Source of the DNA: Bubalus kerabau
Lineage: Eukaryota > Chordata > Mammalia > Artiodactyla > Bovidae
DNA: 64,000 bases
Direction of reading: 5' to 3'
Assembly: GCF_029407905.1 (NCBI RefSeq)
Contig: NC_073625.1
Location: 167,606,240-167,670,239, forward strand
Shown here: positions 10,897 to 22,097 of the stretch, piece by piece
How positions within the stretch are numbered: position 1 is the first letter of the stretch
How the letters are laid out: the number at the start of each line of letters is the position of its first letter
Program-made: the position numbers and the translations under genes
The notes under the pieces: model-generated
Told to the model about the DNA's origin: nothing
Databases searched by the model: none
The model's input: only the letters and a program-made list of their open reading frames with translations

Positions 10897-11243
10897 TGTT
10901 GCTGTTGATCAGTCGCTAAGTTGTGGCTGACTCTTTGCAACCCCATGGACTGCAGCACACCAGGCTAACCTGTCCTTTATTAACTCCCAGATTTTTCTCA
11001 GATTCATGTTCGCTGAGTCCGTGATGCTATCTAACCATCTCACCCACTGCCTCTCTCTTCTTTTGCCTTCTGTCTTTCCCAGCATCAGGGTCTTTTCCAA
11101 TGAGTTGGCCCTTCCCATCAGGTGGCCAAAGTGTTGGAGCTTCAGTTTCAGCATCAGTTTTTCCAGTGAATATTCAGGGTTGATTTCCGTTAGGATTGAC
11201 TGGTTTGATCTCCTTTCTGTCCGAGGGACTCTCAAGAGTTGCA
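10897..11243 (-). mobile_element. BovB LINE 3' end, 5'-truncated
   Basis: The 3' end is at the left (gttgatcagtcgctaagttg). Sequence runs back to tctgtccgagggactctcaa, where homology stops. Only the last ~350 bases of the element are present. The reading frame on the minus strand still shows LMLKLKLQHFGHLM wording of the RTE C-terminus. Confidence 0.92.
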
Positions 11244-11319
11244 CTGATGTTTCCAGGTGATCCCTTGAAGATATCTTAGCTACTGTCACTGATATAGTGA
11301 CTTCCAAAGGCAAATTTCC

Positions 11320-11424
11320 TGGTTTCAAATCTAGACTTTCTTAACTTACTACCTGTACAACTTTGGGAAGATGATTACAACTTATCTCTATGACTATGTT
11401 TTCTTGTCTAGTATAGAGGGATAA
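11320..11424 (+). mobile_element. MIR SINE core fragment
   Basis: ggtttcaaatctagac, then tactacctgtacaactttgg and aagatgattacaacttatct follow the MIR core in order with heavy divergence. Confidence 0.5.
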
Positions 11425-11427
11425 CAA

Positions 11428-13628
11428 AAAACCACAAGACCATTCAGGTATGACCTAAATCAAATCCCTTACAACTATCCAGTGGAAGTGACAAATAGAT
11501 TCAAGGAGTTAGATCTGCTAGACAGAGTGTCTGAAGAACTGTGGATGGAGGTTCATAACTTTGTACAGAAGGCAATGATCAAGACCATCCCCAAGAAAGA
11601 AAAAGGCAAAATGGTTGTCTGAGGAGACCTTACAAACGGCTGAGAAAAGAAGAAAAGTGAAAGGCAAAAGGGAAAAAGAAAGATATATCCATTGAATGCA
11701 AAGTTCCAAAGAATAGCAAGGAGAGACAAGAAAGCCTTCCTCACTGATCAATGCAAAGAAACAGAGGAAAAAAATAGAATGGGAAAGACTAGAAATCTCT
11801 TCAAAAAAATTAGAGATACCAAGGAAGTATTTCATGCAAAGATGGGCACAATAAAGGACAGAAATTGTATGGACCTAACAGAAGCAGAAGATATTAAGAA
11901 GAGGTGGCAAGAATACACAGAAGAACTGTACAAAAAAATCTTAATGACCCAGATAACCACGAGGGGGTGATCACTGACCTAGAGCCAGACATCCTGGAAT
12001 GTGAAGCCAAGTGGGCCTTAGGAAGCATCACTACGAACAAAGTTAGTGGAGGTGATGGAATTCCAGTTGAGCTATTTCAAATCCTGGAAGATGATGCTGT
12101 GAAAGTGCTGCACTCAATATGCCAGCAAATTTGGAAATCTCAGCAGTGGCCACAGGACTGGAAAAGGTCAGTTTTCATTCCAATCCCAAAGAAAGGCAAT
12201 GCCAAAGAATGCTCAAACTACCGCACAATTGCACTCATCTCACACGCTAGTAAAGTAATGCTCAAAATTCTAAAAGCCAGGCTTCAACAGTACGTGAACC
12301 ATGAACTTCCAGACGTTCAAGCTGGTTTTCAAAAAAGCAGAGGAACTAGAGATCAAATTGCCAACATTCATTGGATCATAGAGAAAACAATTCCAGAAAA
12401 ACATCTACTTCTGCTTTATTGACTACACCAAAACCTTTTACTGTGTAGATCACAAGAAAACTGTGGAAAATTCTTAAAGAGATGGAAATACCAGACCACC
12501 TGACCTACCTCCTGAGAAATCTTTATGCAGGTCGCCAAGCAACAGTTAGAACTGGACAGGGAACAACAGACTGGTTCCAAATTGGGAAAGGAGTACGTCA
12601 AGGCTGTATATTGTCACCTTGCTTATTTAACTTATATGCAGAGTACATCATGTGAAATGCTGGGGTGGATGAAGCACCAGCTGAAATCAAGATTGCTGGG
12701 AGAAATATCAATAACCTCAGATATGCAGATGACACCACCCTTATGGCAGAAAGTGAAGAACTAAAGAGCCTCTTGATGAAAAGTGAAAGAGGAGAGTGAA
12801 AATGTTGGCTTAAAACTCAACATTCAGAAAAGTAAGATCATGGCATATGGTGGCATCACTTCATGGCAAATAGATGGGGAACATTGGACACAGTGAGAGG
12901 CTTTATTTATTTATTTATTTATTGGCTCCAAAATCATTGCAGATGGTGACTCCAGCCAAGAAATTAAAAGACACTTGCTCCTTGGAAGAAAAGCTATGAC
13001 CAATCTAGATAGCGTATTAAAACCTGTGGTGGATTCATTTTGATATTTGGCAAATCTAATACAGTTATGTAAAGTTTAAAAATAAAATAAAATTAAAAAA
13101 AAATAAATAAATAAAAAAAAAAAAAATAAAAAATAAAAAGCAGATCCATTACTTTGCTGACAAAGGTCCGTCTAGTCAAAGCTATGGTTTTTCCAGTAGT
13201 CATGTATGGATGTGTAAGTTGGGCTATAAAGAAAGCTGAGCACTGAAGAATTGAGATTTTTGACCTGTGGTTTGGAGAAGACTTTGAGAGTCCCTTGGAC
13301 TACAAGGAGATCCAACCAGTCCATCCTAAAGGAGATCAGTCCTGAATATTCATTGGAAGGACTGATGCTGAAGCTGAAGCTCCAATACTTTGGCCACCTG
13401 ATGTGAAGAACTGACTCACTGGAAAAGACCCTGATAGTGGGAAAGACTGAAGGTGGGAGGAGAAGGGGCTGACAGAGGATGAGATGGTTGGATGGTATCA
13501 CTGACTTGACGGCCGTGTTTGAGTAAACTCTGGGAGTTTGTGATGGACACAGAAAGCCTGGCGTGCTGCAGTCCATGGGATTGCAGAGAGTCAGGTATGA
13601 CTGAGAGACTGAACTTAACTGAACTGAA
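11428..13628 (+). mobile_element. BovB LINE, reverse-transcriptase to 3' end, no endonuclease
   Basis: It starts at ccacaagaccattcaggtat, just past the endonuclease, and runs to the 3' terminus with the ctgaactt/ctgaactgaa repeat tail. Reverse-transcriptase pieces appear in several frames; 11904-12422 is the longest and includes VSGGDGIPVELFQ and ELPDVQAGFQKSRGTRDQIA. The catalytic YADD codons survive at 12722-12733, but frameshifts precede and follow them. A short TTTA microsatellite lies at about 12903-12923. A tiny L1 tail is inserted at 13021-13139. The element cannot encode a working protein. Confidence 0.93.
13021..13139 (+). mobile_element. Extremely truncated L1 3' end nested in BovB
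   Basis: About 55 bases of ruminant L1 3' terminus (ggattcattttgatatttgg to ctaatacagttatgtaaag) followed by a long A-rich tail with AAAT interruptions. BovB sequence is continuous on both sides (gcgtattaaa / aaaagcaga). The target duplication falls in an A-run and cannot be delimited. Confidence 0.85.
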
Positions 13629-13918
13629 TAGCCTACCCTAGTATTGAGTATTTATTTTGTGTAAAGAACTTAAAACAGAGCTGTGTATAAAATAAATATA
13701 CTATAATAATATCAATGTTCTTATTGCTAATTTAAATATATCATCTTCTCTGGTTCCTTCACAGTCACATTTGAACACAATGAATTTCTTCCACCTTAGA
13801 AAAACCAATCAATCAAATAAAATCTTTCTTTAACCCACATCTGCCTCCAGTTACAATTCTACTTCTTATCTCCCTTTTATAGCCCAAAATGTCTGTATTT
13901 ATACTCTTTAATCACTAG

Positions 13919-14240
13919 GGGCTTCCCTCATAGCTCACTCAGTTGATAAAGAATCTGCCTGCAATACAGGAGACCCTGGTTTGATTCCTGGGTTGGGAAG
14001 ATCCTCTGGAGAAGGGATAGGCTACCCATTCCAGTATTCTTGGGCTCCCTTTGTGGCTCAGCTGGTAAAGAATCTGCCTGCAGTGTGAGAGGCCTGGGTT
14101 CAGTCCCTGGGTTGGGAAGATCTCCTGGAGAAGGTAAAGCCTACCCACTCCAGTATTCTGGTCTGGGGAATTCCATGGATGGTATAGTCCATGGGGTCAC
14201 AAAGAGTCAGACACAACTGAGCAATCTTCACTTTCATCCT
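13919..14240 (+). mobile_element. Bov-tA SINE dimer
   Basis: Two tRNA-Glu-type heads (gcttccctcatagctcactc and ggctccctttgtggctcagc), each with gaatctgcctgca and ggttgggaagat, then one BovB-type tail. This is the dimeric Bov-tA form, also present at 33933 and 52505. Confidence 0.93.
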
Positions 14241-14439
14241 TCCATTAATATCACTTTCACATACATTTAAACATTTCAATCTGGTTTCTAAGTCCAACAA
14301 ACTCATGCATAGACTGTAGCTTGCTACTTTATTTTCTTACTATGCACAGGCTGTAGTCTATCCTTCTTCATGGGCCCATTTTTCCTCTGGGTTTCCTTCT
14401 TAGGATTCTCTTTCTTATAATCATTTGTTGTTCCTTTTA

Positions 14440-15115
14440 TTTGCATGGCTTCAAAAACCATCTATGGACAACACCCAAATCTACATCTCAACTCTGTCTT
14501 AGGACCTCTTTCTGAAGTTTGTGATTCATATATCCACAGGTCTATTGAGCATCCTTACTTTCATGCCCCTCAAGCTCAAAAGTTTAGAATAGATTGAACT
14601 CAGTATTTTCACCTGTCAGCATCTTACATTGTATTCCTACATCTCCACGAATGCCACATCCTTCCTCGTGTTACTCATTCTTCTCCCTTCCTACCCACCC
14701 CCCCAAATTTAATCAAAGACAAAACACTCAGTTCCTCTTCCGAGAAGTGTCCTTCAAATTTATTCATTTTTCTTGATCTCAACTGCTAGTATTTTAGTCA
14801 GAACCATCATCATTTCTTGGCTAGTTAAGAACAGTGGCATTTCATTGGTTTTCTCACCACCCCACCGTAATCCTCCTCTCCACATTTAATATCCTTCAGT
14901 GGTTTCTCATTGATTTAAGCAAAAGCCCAAACTTCTTTTCATGCTGACAGTCTTGGATGGCATTGCCCTGGAGATAGTAATGTTTAGTTTCATTTCTCAA
15001 TGTTTTCTTCTTCCTTTCATCCTCTAAGCTTACAGAACACTTTTTAGTATTCAGACATGATTTACCTCCAAACCTACTCATACCCATTCTGGAATTCTCT
15101 TCCTACTACCCTTCT
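14440..15115 (+). mobile_element. Ancient LINE2 (L2) internal sequence, degraded
   Basis: Block order matches L2: caacacccaaatctacatct, then ccacaggtctattgagcatc, and later ttcagtggtttctcattga with aagcaaaagcccaaacttct. No coding frame survives. Assignment is from recall and bounds are approximate. Confidence 0.5.
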
Positions 15116-15124
15116 CCTTTATCT

Positions 15125-15275
15125 GTGGTATTAGTTTGTTTAGGGCTGTTAAAACAAAACATTACAGTCTGGGTAGCTTAAAAAACAGAAATGTATTTTC
15201 TCAAAGTTCTGGAGGCTAGAAGTCTAAAATCTAGATGCTGGAAGGTTTGGCTTCCTAGTCTTTTGGAGGATAAAG
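15125..15275 (-). mobile_element. MaLR (MLT1-type) LTR fragment
   Basis: gctgttaaaacaaaacatta, then gtctgggtagcttaaaaaac and tctcaaagttctggaggcta are the reverse complement of the 3' end of a MaLR LTR. Only the 3' part remains. Confidence 0.6.
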
Positions 15276-15696
15276 TGAAAATTTTATATAATATGTTTTA
15301 GAAGTATATGTACAAACAAGGTCTCATTACAGATAAAAGGAATAGTGGAGGAAAAGATAAGGATTATTTAGAAAAATAGTTTTTAAATGTTTTACAATGC
15401 CAAATATTGTTTTTACAGCATAAAGAGATAGTTACTTGAAAAAAAATGAAAAATCACTATTTAAAAAACCCATGTAACATTTACCTTAAGTCATGAAGGA
15501 AATTGTATATTATTTGCATAAAGTGTAAAAAAAAATTCAACTATTGAAAGAATGCTTTTTTACTTATAGAAAGAAATGCTACAAAATTCAAGAATTTATC
15601 CTTGTGAAATAAATATGTATAAAGCTAATCAGAGAAAATCTAAGGAAAAATAGCAAGTATAAATAATTTGATGTATGGCAAAAAATATACTTAACA
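15276..15696. other. No recognised feature
   Basis: About 420 bases of very AT-rich DNA without a recognisable repeat or open frame. Confidence 0.5.
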
Positions 15697-15916
15697 ATTG
15701 CTCAGTCATTCAGTCATGTCCAACTCTTTGTGACCCCATGGACTCCACAAGGCTCCACAAGGCTCCTCTGTCCATGGAATTCTCTAGGCAAGACTACTGA
15801 AGTGAGTTACCATTTCCTACTTCAGGGGATCTTCCTGACCCAGGGAATGAACTCCTGTTTTTGTATCTCCTGCATTGCAGGTGAATTCTTTACCACAGCA
15901 CCAGCTGGGAAGCCCA
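15697..15916 (-). mobile_element. Bov-tA SINE
   Basis: Antisense copy: tail at the left (attgctcagtcattcagtca), tRNA-Glu head at the right (tctcctgcattgcaggtgaa to accagctgggaagccc). An 11-base unit, ccacaaggctc, is duplicated in tandem at about 15747-15768, a small slip inside the SINE. Confidence 0.93.
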
Positions 15917-16011
15917 CACATAATAAAATATATCCTAATATTTTATTTACAAAATAAAATAGTAACTCATTTTTGGAAGAGTTCATTATTTCATGCACAA
16001 TTTCTGTCATT

Positions 16012-17447
16012 TTTAAAAAATTATTTATTTATTTTTTACTTTACAATATTGTATTGGTTTTGCCATACATCAACATGAATCTGCTGCGGGTATACATGTG
16101 TTCCCCATCCTGAACCCCCCCACCCCCCACCTCCCTTCCCGTACCATCCCTCTGGGTCATTCCAGTGCACCAGCCCCAAACATCCTGCATCATGCATAGA
16201 ACCTGGACTGGTGATTCATTTCATATATGATATTAAACATGTTTCAATGCCATTCTCCCAAATCATCCCCCCCTCTCCCTCTCCCACAGAGTCCAAAAGA
16301 CCATTCTATACATCTGTGTCTCTTTTGCTGTCTTGCATACAGGGTTATCATTACCATCTTTCTAAATTCCATATATAGGCGTTAGTGTACTGTATTGGTG
16401 TTTTTATTTATGGCTTACTTCACTCTGTATAACAGGCACCAGTTTCATCCATCTCATTAGAACTGATTCAAATGTATTCATTTTAAAGGCTGAGTAATAC
16501 TCCATTGTGTATATGTACCACAGCTTTCTTATCCATTCATCTGCTGGTGGACATCTAGGTTGCTTCCATGTCCTGGCTGTTATAAACAGTGCTGCGATGC
16601 ACATTGGGGTACACATGTCTCTTTCGATTCTGGTTTCCTCATATGCCCAGCAGTGGGATTGCTGGGTCATAAGGCAGTTCTATTTCCAGCTTTTTAAGGA
16701 ATCTCCACACTATTCTCCATAGTGGCTGTTCTAGTTTGCATTTCCATCAACAGTGTAAGAGGATTCCCTTTTGTCCACACCCTCTCCAGCATTTATTGCT
16801 TGTAGACTTTTGGATAGCAGCCATTCTGACTGGCATGAAATGGTACCTCATTGTGGTTTTGATTTGCATTTCTCTGATAATGAGTGATGTTGAGCATTTT
16901 TTCCTGTGTTTGTTAGCCATCTGTATGTCTTCTTTGGAGAAATGTCTGTTTAGTTCTTTGGCCCATTTTTTGACTGGGTCGTTTATTTTTCTGGAATTGA
17001 GCTATAGGAGTTGCTTGTATATTTTTGAGATTAGTCCTTTGTCAGTTGCTTTATTTGTTATTATTTTCTCCCATTCTGAAGGCTGTCTTTTTACTTTGCT
17101 TATAGTTTCCTTTGTTGTGCAGAAGCTTTTAATTTTAATTAGGTCCCACTTGTTTATTTTTGCTTTTATTTCCAGTATTCTGGGAGGTGGGTCATAGAGG
17201 ATCCTGCTGTGATTTATGTCAGAGAGTGTTTTGCCTATGTTCTCCTCTAGGAGTTTTATAGTTTCTGGTCTTACATTTAGATCTTTAATCCATTTTGAGT
17301 TTATTTTTGTGTATGGTGTTAGAAAGTGCTCTAGTTTCATTCTTTTACAAGTGGTTGACCAGTTTTCCCAGCACCACTTGTTAAAGAGATTGTCTTTTCT
17401 CTGTTGTATATTTTTGCCTCCTTTGTCAAAGATAAGGTGTCCAGCCT
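16012..17447 (-). mobile_element. Ruminant L1 (L1_BT-like), 5'-truncated, 1.4 kb
   Basis: The poly-T end lies at the left, followed by the complete 3'UTR (tttgccatacatcaacatga) and the C-terminal third of ORF2. The minus strand gives WKQPRCPPADEWIRKLWYIY and, at 17002-17340, KLEHFLTPYTKINSKWIKDL in long but broken frames. It stops abruptly at gataaggtgtcca. I found no clear target duplication. It is a useful in-window reference for the damaged ORF2 at 58592-62348. Confidence 0.95.
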
Positions 17448-18448
17448 GTTCTTATGGAAAAACTTGTTTAGATAAAATAATTTTATTTCTGTTCACTTCT
17501 ACAATAGAGGTTTTCATTAAAAAAAGACCTTTACATTATGAAATTTTGATAAGAATAATTTTAATTACTGATTTCCTCTTTGGTCCATCTCCTTCATTTA
17601 TAGATGACAGCTTCTTTTCTATTCTATAGCTTTATAACTTGCATTTTGATTTCTGTATGATTTTTTACTTTTTTGACATTTTGTTCAATGAAATTTATAA
17701 ATATGGCCAGAAGATAAAGAATAAAAATTTATTTTGAGTGGAAGTCTCAAATGTTAATAAAAACTGTTCTGTCAAAAGAAATAACATATTTCACAGTCTT
17801 AAAACCTTCCAAAGAACTACATCTCTCTTTTTTGAAGATTAAACAGAATCTTTCTCTTTTTTTCTTTTCCTTTATATTTTAAACAATCCCAGCATTAGGG
17901 ATTGAAATACAATAACACATATGTTCTTAGCAGGGCATACATAATTATACAGATATTCACAGCAAATACTGTTTTTCCCTATAGCACATTTAATATGGGC
18001 GGGCATATTCTCCTTCAAATGCACTTTAGTGTAAGACTGTAATTTCATCCAAAGGTTATAGCATTATAAAAAATGAGAGAGAACATTTAGTTTAGTTCTT
18101 CATTGTCATTAGAATGGCAAGATGGAATTACAGCTCTATTTGTATGCTTTGGCGCATTCATCAATTTAAATTTTAATAAATATCAGTTTCAAGCTAGTTT
18201 AATTTAATAAAAAACAGTATTATTTCTTATTTACTAGCTAGTTTCTATAAACCTCTCATTCTCCCTTTCTAACAATTTCTGCCATTCTGATGCCTTCCAT
18301 GATACAGAGTTTAACATATTGGTACAGAATTCAGCTATAACTCACCAAGTGTGATTTCAAATGAAAATATTTTACTTTATTTTGAAATTAAGAATAATAA
18401 TCATAATTCCTTTTGTAATTTTTATAGCACTATTCTATACAGAACACT
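17448..18448. other. No recognised feature
   Basis: About 1 kb of AT-rich sequence without a repeat I can name. Short open frames on both strands have no recognisable content. Confidence 0.5.
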
Positions 18449-18463
18449 AAAAACACTTATTCA

Positions 18464-18738
18464 TTATGGTTACCAGGAGGGAAGGATGAGAGGAAGGGAT
18501 AGTTAGGGAATTTGGGATTGACATGTATATACGGTTATATTAATATTTAAAATGGATAACCAACAAGGACCTACTGGAATTCTGCTCTGTGTTTTGAGGC
18601 AGCTTGGACAGAAGGGAAGTTTGAAGTTTGGTGGAGAAGGGACTCATGCATATGTATGGCTGGGTCCCTTAGCTGTTCACCTGAAATGATCATAATATTG
18701 TTGATGAACGATACCACAGTACAAAATAAAAAGTTAAA
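18464..18738 (+). mobile_element. L1 3' end, first of a tandem pair
   Basis: ggttaccaggagggaagg through ataaccaacaaggacctact to a terminal aaaataaaaagttaaaa tail is the 3'UTR of an artiodactyl L1. The same 3'UTR restarts directly after the tail. A direct repeat aaaaacacttattca (18449-18463) / aaaaacacttgttca (19265-19279) brackets the pair. Confidence 0.8.
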
Positions 18739-19264
18739 AAAAAAATGGATAACCAACAAGGACCTGCTGTATAGCACATGGATCTCTGCTCAATGTTATG
18801 TGGCAGTCTTGATTGTAGCGGAGTTTGTGAGGAGAATGGATCCATGTATATGTATGGCTGAGTCCCTCTGCTGTCCACCTGAAATCACAGTATTGTTAAC
18901 TGGCTATCAGTTCAGTTCAGTTGCTCAGTTGTGTCCGACTCTTTGCAACCCCATGAATCGCAGCACGCCAGGCCTCCCTGTCCATCACAAACTCCCGGAG
19001 TTCACTCAGACTCATGTCCATCAAGTCGGTGATGCAATCCAGACATCTCATCCTCTGTCGTCCCCTTCTCCTCCTGCCCCCAATCCCTCCCAGCATCAGA
19101 GTCTTTTCCAATGAGTCAACTCTTCTCATGAGGTGGCCAAAGTACTGGAGTTTCAGCTTCAGCATCATTCCCTCCAAAGAAATCCCAGGGCTGATCTCCT
19201 TCAGAATGGACTGGTTGGATTAACTGGCTATACTCCAGTATAAAATAAAAAGTTAAAAAAAAAT
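18739..19264 (+). mobile_element. L1 3' end, second of a tandem pair, split by a BovB
   Basis: It restarts at atggataaccaacaaggacc, shorter at its 5' side than the first copy, and ends in aaaataaaaagttaaaaaaa after the BovB at 18908-19219. The two copies differ at many positions, so they are not a simple recent duplication. Confidence 0.8.
18908..19219 (-). mobile_element. Young BovB 3' end with 12-bp target duplication
   Basis: About 312 bases of the BovB 3' terminus. The ttcag repeat tail is at the left and the cut is at gactggttgga. ttaactggctat at 18896-18907 and 19220-19231 is a perfect duplication. The minus strand still reads openly (18917-19177), showing little decay. Confidence 0.96.
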
Positions 19265-19382
19265 AAAAACACTTGTTCAATTCAGGTCAGTATACATTTA
19301 TTGAACAAAAACATGTATGCAAATCATACTACATAGTCTCTAGAAATGTAGAAGATGTTTCCTATTCATAATAAGCTTACAG

Positions 19383-19440
19383 TGTATATATAAACTGTAT
19401 TTATTGTATATATGGCTTATATATAAGCTTATATATATAG
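19383..19440. repeat. TA-rich simple repeat
   Basis: Irregular TATA tracts (tatatataaac, atatatggcttatatataag, cttatatatatag) that served as the target of the next SINE; similar tatatata follows the SINE at 19653. Confidence 0.8.
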
Positions 19441-19652
19441 GGCTTCCCTGGTGACGCAATGTAAAGAACCTACCAGTGCAGAAGCCACAGGAGATGCGGG
19501 TTTGATGTCTGGGTCAGGAAGATCCCCTGAGAAGAATTTGCCAACCCACTCCAAATTCTGCCTGGGAAATCCCATAGGCAGAGGAGCCTGGCAGGTTACA
19601 GTCTATGGGGTTGCAAAAGAGTCAGACATGACTGAGCTACTAACACTTTCAC
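19441..19652 (+). mobile_element. Bov-tA SINE
   Basis: Head ggcttccctggtgacgcaat, body and tail gtcagacatgactgagctac are all present with several small deletions. It is flanked by cttatatatata-like sequence on both sides, the likely target duplication. A GAGAGA tract follows at 19672-19685. Confidence 0.92.
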
Positions 19653-19685
19653 TATATATATACATATATGAAAGAGAGAGAGAGA

Positions 19686-20375
19686 TTGAGTAATTACAGT
19701 GAAAGGAAGAAAATGACTGGAAGAGAAGTAAAAGTTTAAGAAAGCTTTTGGACCTAAGAAGTATATGTGAACCAGATGCCCAGGAATGTGCTCAGCCAAA
19801 GATTCATTTTGGCAGTTTTTTCCAGCATAATACCTTGTTGGCATTGGAAATATCACAAAAGAAATTCCAAAAACTAAAGATCAAATTGGGAAATTGCAAG
19901 TAAGCAATGCAACTCATCACTTTTCTGAACAGAAATGAGTAGATGAAAGTAACAAGAGATATAAGAAGGCATCAAATGAAGAATCTATCCTGAGCTTCCT
20001 CTGAAGCAAGACCTCAGCTTTCTATTTTAGAGATTAGAAAAGCAGGTGTGATACAAATGAAATATTCTGGGAATTAATCAAAAGGGGATAACTGGAGGGT
20101 TCAGAAGGAAGAAGTATGTCATTGAAGAAGTGGTTTTGGAGGAAGGCATTAATGAGCAAAAAACAATTTCAATACGGGTACAGATCATAAAAACGCAGGT
20201 CTGGATTTTCACTCAGATATAAGGTATGTCCCTAAAGAATAAACTTGACATTTTTACTCAGAATAAAACAATGGAGAATTTTAAATACTAGGAAATACAG
20301 TTTTAATATAATTTAATAGGTATCAGGGAATAAAGGAAAGCTCTGCTGTTACTGTTGTTTTCAAGGCATGGTTTT
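19686..20375. other. No recognised feature
   Basis: About 690 bases without a repeat I can identify and without convincing coding sequence. Confidence 0.5.
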
Positions 20376-20590
20376 GGGCTTTCTTGGTGGCTCAGATGGT
20401 AAAGAATCTGTCTGCAATGCAGGAGACCCAGGTTTGATACCTGGGTTGGTAAGAGCTCCTGGAGAAGGGAATGGCTATCCACTCCAGTATTCTTTCCTGA
20501 TGAATCCCATGGACAGAGAAGCCTGGCAGGCTATAGTCCATGGGGTTGCAAAGAGGTGGACACGACTGAGTGACTAACAGTTCCACTTTT
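20376..20590 (+). mobile_element. Bov-tA SINE
   Basis: Head gggctttcttggtggctcag, B-box-like ggtttgatacctggg, body and gacacgactgagtgac tail are complete. Confidence 0.94.
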
Positions 20591-21300
20591 CTGTTTGGAA
20601 GCTTACTCTGGTTGTAGTTCATAGCACTGATTGGAGAAGGGGCTTAACAGAAGCGAGAAACCAACAATGAGACTCCTGCAATGATTCTGTGAGAGAGGTA
20701 ATGAAGTGTTGAATGATGGTAATGAAAATGGGGACAGGAAGAGGAGATGTCAATGCTGATTCTGACTGGATGGGAGGGGCAGGAAAGAAATGACTCAATG
20801 CATTTGAGTTCAGGTACTTGGGAGAATGCTGGTGTCATTAGTGAAAAATAGATAACCAATGAATAGAGAATGAAAGAAATGCGAATGGTAAAGAAAGATG
20901 ATAACTAATGTATCTTGAGGCATAATAAGTTTAAAGGGCCAAACAACTCTACAGCTGAAGATATCCATCATTTAGACCATCAGAAATGTAGCACAAGAGA
21001 TAAGGGCAGTGAATATGGCCTAGAAGTTACTTTCATAGGATTAACTGTCAAAACTTGTTATTCTCAAAACTGTTTGAGAATAATTGGAATAGATTGTTTC
21101 TGATTTCATTCCACACCAATTAAACCTAAATAGCTGGGGATATAGTAGGGAGTTAGGAATCACAGTTTTTTCTATTGGTTTTCCCAAGCATAAATTTTAA
21201 TGTTGATTAATCTATTTTTATTTTCCTCCTTTTTACAATAGTTGAGAAATTTTTTGTGGGGGTAATTTCCAACCCATAGGAAAATTAAAAGAACCACACA
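20591..21300. other. No recognised feature
   Basis: About 710 bases with no repeat I can name. The open frame at 20915-21103 (62 residues) has no recognisable content. Confidence 0.5.
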
Positions 21301-21635
21301 GGGCTTCCCTGGTGGCTCAGTGGTAAAGAAACTGCCTGCCAATACAGGAGACACTGTTTCGATCCCTGATCTGAGAAGAGGCCACATGCCGTGGAGCAAC
21401 TCAGCTTGTGCTCAGCAACTGACCTTGTGCTTTAGAGCCCAGGAGCCACAACTACCAAGCCCATGTGCTGCAACTGCTGAAGCTTGCACACCTAGAGTCT
21501 GTGCTCTGAACAGGGTAAGCCACTGCAGTGAGAAACCCACACATGAAAATGAAGAGTAGCCCTTGCTTGCCACAACTAGAGAAAGCCCACATGAAGCAAT
21601 GAAGACCCAGCACGGCCAAAAAAAAAGAAAAAAAG
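21301..21635 (+). mobile_element. CHR-type tRNA-Glu SINE
   Basis: It shares the ggcttccctggtggctcagt head with Bov-tA but has a different body: catgccgtggagcaactcag, then agcccaggagccacaactac and actagagaaagcccacatga, ending in an A-rich tail. This is the cetartiodactyl CHR family and is older than Bov-tA. aaaagaac occurs on both sides as a likely target duplication. Confidence 0.88.
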
Positions 21636-21704
21636 AACAGTACAGTGGAAACATATAGCCTTTTACCTTAACGTATGATTAACATATTATTAAACTAGCT
21701 TCAT

Positions 21705-21980
21705 CGGAGAAGGCAGTGGCACCCCACTCCAGTACTCTTGCCTGGAAAATCCCATGGACCGAGGAGCCTGGTGGGCTGCAGTCCATGGGGTCACTAAGAG
21801 TCGGACATGACTGAGCAACTTCACTTTCACTTTTCACTTTCATGCATTGGAGAAGGAAATGGCAACCCACTCCAGTGTTCTTGCCTGGAGAATCCCAGGG
21901 ATGGGGGAGCCTGGTGGGCTGCCATCTATGGGGTCGTACAGAGTTGGACACGACTGAAGCGACTTAGCAGCAGCAGCAGC
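21705..21980 (+). mobile_element. Young Bov-A2 SINE with perfect 13-bp target duplication
   Basis: Full-length dimer from cggagaaggcagtggcaccc to agcagcagcagcagc. aaactagcttcat stands at 21692-21704 and 21981-21993. Low divergence suggests a comparatively recent insertion. Confidence 0.98.
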
Positions 21981-22007
21981 AAACTAGCTTCATATATTTC
22001 TTTATAA

Positions 22008-22026
22008 AACACACAAACACACACAC
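22008..22026. repeat. Short (AC)n tract
   Basis: acacacaaacacacacac, too short to be a strong microsatellite. Confidence 0.8.
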
Positions 22027-22097
22027 TTCCATTTTGTCAAACCATCCACAAGAAGGACAAATACATCATGGTATTTTATTTCAAACACTTCAGTATA

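Noticed and set aside
16736..17629. Long plus-strand hydrophobic frames resembling membrane proteins
   Set aside because: They are the complement of L1 ORF2 on the minus strand; the A-rich L1 sense strand gives F/I/L-rich antisense frames.
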